Origin: Ophioceras dolichostomum
Lineage: Eukaryota > Ascomycota > Sordariomycetes > Magnaporthales > Ophioceraceae
Assembly (NCBI GenBank): GCA_003049485.1
Contig: PYST01000465.1
Coordinates: forward strand, 1 to 25,647
Reading direction: 5' to 3'
DNA length: 25,647 nucleotides
Shown: in pieces, positions 19,831 through 25,647 of the stretch
Position numbering within the stretch: the stretch's first letter is position 1
Layout of the letters: each line of letters begins with the position of its first letter
The notes under the pieces: model-generated
Told to the model about the DNA's origin: nothing
The model's input: the letters and a program-made list of their open reading frames with translations, nothing else
Database searches by the model: none
Made by a program: the position numbers and the translations under genes

Positions 19831-22585
19831 ATGCCACCATCACAACCCCTCAGCACGAGGGACAACAACCTCCTTCGCACCGTTGTCCGCAACTATGAAG
19901 ACAAACAATACCGTCGGGGCCTCAAGGCCGCCGAGCAGATCCTCAAGAAGAACCCGAAGCACGGGGATACCATGGCCATGAAGGCTCTGATCATGAATGC
20001 GCAGGGCAAGACCGACGAGGCCTTCGCCCTGGGCAAAGAGGCGGTCGCAGTCGACATGAAATCGCACATATGTTGGCACGTGTATGGCCTGCTGTACCGA
20101 TCTCGGAAGAACTTCGACGAAGCCATCCGCGCCTACAAACACGCCCTCCGTCTCGAGCCCGAGTCTCCCCAGATCCAGCGCGACCTGGCCATCTTGCAGG
20201 TGCAGATGCGCGACTACCAGGGCTACATCCAGACTCGGCTGGTGATGCTACAGGCCAAGCCCCAGCTGCGCCAGAACTGGACCGCCGTAGCCGTCGCCCA
20301 CCACCTCGCGGGCAACCTGGCCGAGGCCGAGAACATCCTGGCGACCTACGAAGAGAGCTTGAAGGTGCCACTGCCCAAGACCGACTTCGAAAACTCCGAG
20401 GCCGTCCTCTACAAGAACTGGATCATCGCCGAGTCCGGGGAAACCCAGCGCGCCCTGGACCACCTCGAATCCGTGTCCAAGAACGTAGTCGACCGTCTTG
20501 CTGTGCTGGAGGCCCGTGCGAAGTACCTGACGAAGCTCGGGAAGAAGGAGGAGGCCATACAGGCATGGCGTGCGCTATTGGACCGGAACTCCGATTACGG
20601 AGACTACTACTACGGCTTGATAAACGCGATGGGCATCTCAGAAACGGACGTTGCTGCGAAGAAGGCCGTTTACGACGAATACGCCTCGAAGTTGCCCAAG
20701 TGCGACGCTGCCCGCCGGTTACCTTTGGATATTTTGACCGGTAAGATTTTACAATAACAGGCGTGAGGCGCTCCCGCGCAGTCTCAGGCGCAGGCTCTCG
20801 AACGTCCATACTGACGATAGCAACTACCGCCACAGGAGACGAATTTAGGGCAGCAGCCCGCGAGTATCTCACCTCGGCACTCAATAAGGGGATCCCCTCA
20901 CTATTTGCGAACTTGAAACACCTGTACTCAGACGCCACTAAGAAAGAGATCCTACCGGAGCTCGTACAGGAGTACTTGTCGTCACACGGCGACTCCAACA
21001 CTGGAGTATCCAACGGCACTGCAAACCAGGAGAGGGCAGCGGCCCTCTACTTCCTAGCCCAGCACTACAACTACCACCTTAGCCGTGACCTTGCCAAGGC
21101 CACGGAATATGTGGACCAGGCTATCGAGCTGGCGCCCAGCAACGTCGACTTCCATATGACCAAGGCGAGGATATGGAAGCACTACGGCAATACCCAAAAG
21201 GCGGCCGAGACGATGGACCACGCGCGCGAGCTCGACACGAAGGACCGGTACATCAACACCAAGGCAGCCAAGTACCAGCTGCGCAACAACGAGAACGAAA
21301 GGGCCATCCAGACCATGTCTCTCTTCACAAGGGCTGAAACGCCAGGCGGTCCCCTGACGGACCTGCTGGACATGCAGTCCGTGTGGTTCCTGGTGGAGGA
21401 CGGTGAGGCATACGCGAGACAGGGCAACGTAGGCATGGCGCTTAAGCGGTTCCATGCCATCTTCAACATCTTCGACATCTGGCAGGAGGACCAGTTCGAC
21501 TTCCACAGCTTCTCGCTGAGGAAAGGCCTGATCCGGGCCTACGTCGATATGGTGCGCTGGGAGGACCATCTCCGCGATCACCCGTTCTACACCCGCATGG
21601 CCCTGGATACTGTCAAGGTGTACATCGACCTGCATGACAGGAGCGCTGCTGCTGCGACTGGCTCATCTTCTGGTGCTAACGGAGTCAACGGCGTTGTCAG
21701 CGAAGGCGGTGCTGCCGCAGAAGAGAACACCGCAGAGAAGAAGAAGGCGGCAAAGAAGGCCAAGAAGGACCAGCAGCGGGCCGAGCGCGAGGCGCAAGAG
21801 AAGGCGGCCAAGCAGGACCCAAACAAGGCCCAGAAGGGCGGTAAGGCCGCTGCTGCTGATGCTGAGGCGGCAAAGAAGAAGGATGAGGATCCACTGGGGC
21901 TCAAGCTTGCGGCCACCCAGGACCCGCTCGGCGAGGCCGTTAAGTTCCTAGTGCCGATGCTTCAGTTCAGCCCGAAGAACACTGAGGCTCAGCTGGCTGG
22001 CTTCGAAGTCTACATCAGGAAAAGTATGTCTCAAAACTACCAACCACACCCAACCTCTTGAAGCCTTCTCTGCCACAAGCTGTAGCACGATATCGCATCA
22101 AATGCTAACCATGTCTCTTATCACCAACCACAGAGAAGTACATCCTCGCCCTCGGATGTCTCAACGCCGCCCGAGCCCTCCAGCCCGACCACCCAGCCGT
22201 GCACGAGCAGACGATCCGTCTGCGCAAGGTCCTTGACGCCGACCTCCCTTTCCTCCCCGCCAAGGCGGCGGAGGTGCTCAAGGCAGACTTCACGGCGCTC
22301 CCGGCCTCCGCGGACCTCGACAAGGCCAACTCGGAGTTCCGCGCCGCGCACGGGCAGAGCGCCCGTCACGTCGTCGCCGCCGTGAGGGCCAGCCGCGCGC
22401 TGGGCGCCGACAGGAAGGAGTGCGAGAGGGACCTGACGTCGATCCTGGACCTCGAGTCGCTCACGCTCGGGGACGCCGAGTCGGTCGTGGAGACGCTCAG
22501 GAGCTGGCGGTGCGGTGGTGGGGAGATCGAGGCTGCTAGGGGGAGGGCTAGGGGGAGGTTCCCTGAGGCTAGTGTCTTTTCATGA
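19831..22585 (+). CDS. NAT1: NatA N-terminal acetyltransferase auxiliary subunit NAA15/Nat1
   Basis: Predicted 849 aa from exons 19831-20740, 20836-22023 and 22134-22585; introns are 95 and 110 nt. Junctions read LTG-DEF and YIRK-KKYILAL in frame. Length matches the family (yeast and human about 850-870 aa). The protein is a TPR superhelix: N-terminal VVRNYEDKQYRRGLKAAEQIL, repeats such as EAIRAYKHALRLEPES, and later EYVDQAIELAPSNVDFHMTKARI. At about 620-690 there is a Lys/Ala-rich segment (KKAAKKAKKDQQRAEREAQ) then DPLGEAVKFLVPMLQFSP, as expected for the NARP1-type region. It wraps the catalytic NAA10 subunit, binds the ribosome and lets NatA acetylate nascent N-termini after Met removal. 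The ATG at 19831 starts the family's N-terminus (MPPSQPLSTRDN), although its context is weak and the frame is open upstream. Retaining the second intron would remove the C-terminus. Confidence 0.95.
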
Positions 22586-24194
22586 GTCACTGCTCACTTC
22601 ATACCTATATGCATGACCGATTTGCACAATCTCCTACCAGCCTAGGTAGGTTGGAGGGGTGGTTGGTTGGGTTGTAGGTGTACTGGATATATAGTGGAAG
22701 CGTGGGACACAAGGAGGCTGGAATTGCGCCGAGGAAAGAATCTGGTATCTTGGAAGTAGAGAGAGTGAGTGGGTGAGTGACTCGAGGGGGACGTGGGATC
22801 CCGGCCGATGTGCGTCTCGGCCGTCGGATCAGCCTCGTTTTCGCATGGCTTCGGTTTTTGCATGCTGGTCCGGTTGCGGTTTTTCATTTGTTGATTCCCT
22901 AGGTACCTCCCTACCTGGTCTGTTCTTGGGAGTGACACATGCAGATGCTGAAGCGGTTACGGGTGTCACCGACCGGGGACAGGGTTGAGATCCGTCCGGC
23001 GGGGGATGGCTAGCTCCTTGGCTGCATCAGGACGATGGGCGATCGTCGGTGATGTGGCCTAGACTAGGATAGGGAAAAGGAGGATGGATGGGGGTGGGGG
23101 TGGGTGTATATGGGCAGGTTTTGGTTGGGGAGGTTGGCAAACAAAAAAAAAAGAGGAGAGATGTTTGAGGAAGAAGAAAAGGGCAAAGAAGCTATATCGT
23201 AGCTCTTAGATTGGTACATACCTATACTACCTGTACTGCACTGCAGGAGAAACAGAGTTAGTTCACTAGTCGACTCATTGGAACATCCTCAGCCGTTTCT
23301 TTGTGTTTGTGTTCGTTCGTTTGTATTCTTGAACAATGAGGCGTTTTTAGGTAACCTACAATTTCGATATGCTAGATACGGAGACAAAACATGCTTGCTC
23401 TCCAACCTCTCCCAGGTCGTTTGTGTCTTTGCCAACCCCGACCGAGACCGAAAAGAGAACACGAGAAGGAGAAAACAATCAAAGGGGGGGGAATGGAACA
23501 GTCGTCAACGGATGGGGCTTCACTGCATGTCTCATTCACCGCTTCTCGGGTTTCTAGACGAAAAGGTGTACGACGTCGGGAGGACGACAAACAGGAAGCG
23601 GGCCGGCGGACATGCAGAAGTTTTGTATGCAGCGATCCACGGACGATTGCTGGTACCAGGTGAGGTGGTTTACCTGCCAGCCATATAAATCAGGAGTGAA
23701 AGCAATGTACCCGGTACTTTTACAGGTTTGAGGTATGCTCTATATACGTCACAGAAGGAAAGACGGGAACCAGTGGGAGCATTCCAGGGATGGTCAACAT
23801 TTGATTTTAAAGTCATGGACCAGCCCACATTCCAGAGCAGTCTAGGCTCCCTGTTTGTCCTCGTGGACATCGTCCTCGTGGATTGAGCAGAGAAAGCAAA
23901 CGAGCGACGCGAGCAGGTGCTGCCCATGTTTCCTTTTCCAACTCTCTTGTTGAGCTCCCCTCCATTGTGAGATACCTCTCGAATAATACGCAGCGCTTCG
24001 GGAGTGAGTCAATGCTTTGCAACCCCCAGTGGTCTGTCTACTGCTGCTGATGAATACGTCGCCCCTTACTTGACGGCTACCAGGCATCTAACATCTACAG
24101 GTCAAACATATCCACCCATAGACACGCAAACAACGAAACGCCTTCCCCTCCCCGGGTCGACCACAGCGACCACTGGGTGTATCACCCAACCACC
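22586..24194. other. Intergenic region with palindromes and a G-rich tract
   Basis: No gene is supported; a plus frame at 23278-23688 is Cys/Arg-rich with no pattern. Palindrome copies occur at 22641-22650, 22898-22916 and 23348-23358 (TAGGTAACCTA). A G-rich run lies at 23090-23114, followed by an A-rich run near 23142-23152. The right end contains the promoter of the ankyrin gene. Confidence 0.55.
23090..23114 (+). other. Possible G-quadruplex tract
   Basis: Runs of five, five, three and three G are separated by loops of 1, 1 and 7 nt, which fits the standard quadruplex pattern. It lies about 500 nt downstream of the NAA15 stop codon; whether it is transcribed is unknown. Confidence 0.6.
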
Positions 24195-25647
24195 ATGATC
24201 AAATCTACGACAACAATTACCACCGTACCGGAACACGACGAGGTGTTCCTGGGCCGGGAGGAATGGCGGCCAACCCACGGGTACAACGCATCGATGGCGT
24301 CGTTGCTTAACTTCATCCAGACGTGGGTAATATCAGCTGCCTAGGTACATACCTAGGCACTTAGAGCGAGATGCCTCACATGGCCCTTCTACCTGTCGAA
24401 GCGCGGCCCGTCGTCGTCGCAGTAGTCCAGAAACTGACAGCAGTCGCCGGTCTTGGTTGGATAGAAACGAGTTCAGCGCCCCCAAGCAGCCGGCCCGCCA
24501 CTCCCAGTCATACCGCGGCCGCGGCAGGACGGTACTGAACCCATCAACAACAATGGGAGGCGTGGGGGCCCGGGGCGGAGGTGGATTACGGAGACACTCC
24601 AGTGGTGGCAGCATCGGCGGCAACAACAACGGCGGTGGTGGCGTTGTCGGGTATCTGCCCCCGACAAACGCGGCCCGGCAGCAGCCAAGAGCAAGACCTT
24701 CGTCCACATGCTATAACAGCCACCCACCACGGAAAAGACTGGACAACATTGGCCTCCCGCGCGTGACTGACAGGCCGGATGTGCAGATGCTGCGCTTGCA
24801 GCTCGACCACCGGAGCAGCCAGTACTATTATAACAGCGCCATGCCCACGTCCATGTCCACGTCCATGCCCGGTCCCGGTCCCGGCGCCAGCAGCAACAGC
24901 GGCGGCAGCAACCTGATGGCAGCGCAAGAGCTGCACGCCGCCATCGAGCGCCGCGACTCAAACGCCGTCTTCACGATGCTCCACTCCGGCATCGACCCGA
25001 ACCTCACCCGCGGCGGCGTCCCCGCCCCACCACCAACAACATCATCATCAGACCGCTCTACCGGCCTGATCGGTTCCGGCACCAACTCCGGCACCGCCGC
25101 CGCCGCCGCAATAACAGGAGGCGTGACGCCCCTCCACCGCGCCATCGCAGTCGGCTCCGTCGAGATGGCCACATTCCTCGCCCTCTCCGGCGCGGACCTT
25201 GAGGCCCCCAGCGCAGGCAGCAGCGGCAGTATTGGCGAGTCGGCGCTGATCCGGGGAGTGCGCTGCGAGTTCCCCGACGACTTCGCGGCGCTGCTGTGCG
25301 AGCTCGGCGCGCGCGTCGACGCCGTCGACAGGTCGGGGCGCACGGCGCTGCACTACGCCGCGGGCCTGGTGGCGGCGGACGACAACACGGTGCTGGTGCT
25401 GGCGGCGCACGGCGCGGACGTGGACAGGAGGGACGGCGAGGGCAGGGCGCCGCTGCACGCGGCGGTGGCGGCGGGGAGGACGAGCGCTGTTGTGCAGCTC
25501 GTGAGGCACGGGGCGGATGTTGATGCCGTGCTGCCGGGCGGGGCGACGCCGCTGCATTTGGCGGTGTTGAGGAGGAATGGCGTGATTACGAGGGTGTTGT
25601 GCGAGCATGGCGCGGCGGTGGATGGGGTTAGGGGGAGGGCTGGTGGG
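24195..25647 (+). CDS. Ankyrin-repeat protein, 3' end outside the window
   Basis: The 5' part of a gene cut by the window edge: exon 1 24195-24322, exon 2 from 24423, still open at 25647 (about 451 aa so far). The ATG has an ideal context (CCACCATGA). A 100-nt intron (donor GTGGGT, acceptor CGCAG) is needed because exon 1 meets a TAA just after the donor; the acceptor choice is less certain. Residues 1-200 are disordered, with Gly/Asn-rich (GGNNNGGGG) and Met/Pro/Ser-rich (PTSMSTSMPGPGPG) runs. From about 208 ankyrin repeats begin: AAQELHAAIERRDSNAVF, GVTPLHRAIAVGSVEM, GRTALHYAAGLVAAD, GRAPLHAAVAAGRTSAVV, GATPLHLAVLRR. The first repeat is interrupted by a Ser/Gly/Ala loop. The exon is very GC-rich at third positions. 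No catalytic domain is visible; one could follow off the edge. Confidence 0.8.
24338..24359. repeat. Inverted repeat in first intron of the ankyrin gene
   Basis: Two perfect 10-bp arms, TGCCTAGGTA and TACCTAGGCA, are separated by CA. It is the most symmetrical copy of the dispersed CCTAGGTA family and sits 15 nt after the donor of the proposed intron, where it could form a hairpin in the pre-mRNA. Confidence 0.85.

Noticed and set aside
20070..20744. 224-codon plus frame inside NAA15 exon 1
   Set aside because: Arg/Pro-rich off-frame reading of a strongly supported coding exon.
23278..23688. 136-codon plus frame in the NAA15-ankyrin spacer
   Set aside because: Composition is erratic (Cys-, Arg- and Lys-rich patches) and no family or splice support was seen.

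Overview
The window looks like nuclear DNA of a filamentous ascomycete (Pezizomycotina, most likely a Sordariomycete). The evidence is short introns (about 60-200 nt) with GTAAGT/GTATGT/GTGAGT-type donors and CTAAC/CTGAC-like branch sites, a Cid2/MIX23 orthologue, an Nat1/NAA15 orthologue, a fungal NACHT-ankyrin NLR and a SesB-type alpha/beta hydrolase. No tRNA, rRNA, CRISPR, insertion sequence or prokaryotic operon signal was seen. All gene models were spliced by eye from reading frame, splice signals and protein family pattern. No alignment or database search was run.

Layout. 1-1770: gene-poor DNA with a very long ATC/GAT trinucleotide repeat (about 572-777) and one possible coding remnant. 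1771-3215 (-): four-exon SesB-type serine hydrolase with a Q-rich linker and a hydrophobic C-terminal tail. 3216-5012: gene-free and pyrimidine-rich. 5013-7071 (-): two-exon coiled-coil/disordered protein with an RGG-like C-terminus. 8420-12331 (+): five-exon NACHT NLR with about 15 ankyrin repeats. 13049-14139 (+): small fungal protein of unknown function with a 17-nt microexon. 14140-16678: gene-free. 16679-17302 (-): multi-pass membrane protein. 18332-19028 (+): MIX23/Cid2-like mitochondrial protein. 19831-22585 (+): NatA auxiliary subunit NAA15/Nat1. 24195 to the window end (+): ankyrin protein, cut by the right edge.

How the genes relate. The right-centre genes (membrane protein, MIX23, NAA15) look like core housekeeping DNA. 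The left half holds two families used in fungal non-self recognition and regulated cell death: the SesB-type hydrolase and the NLR. They lie about 5 kb apart and are transcribed away from each other. In known fungal systems an NLR can signal through short amyloid motifs to SesB or HeLo-type effectors. The hydrolase here has the right general architecture (catalytic domain, Q-rich linker, short beta-prone tail), but I found no matching motif in the NLR, so a functional link is inference.

Scattered through the non-coding DNA, and absent from every exon I modelled, is a short palindromic motif built on TACCTAGGTA. It occurs at least ten times and also lies inside two introns. This is the clearest repeated structure that the genes do not explain.
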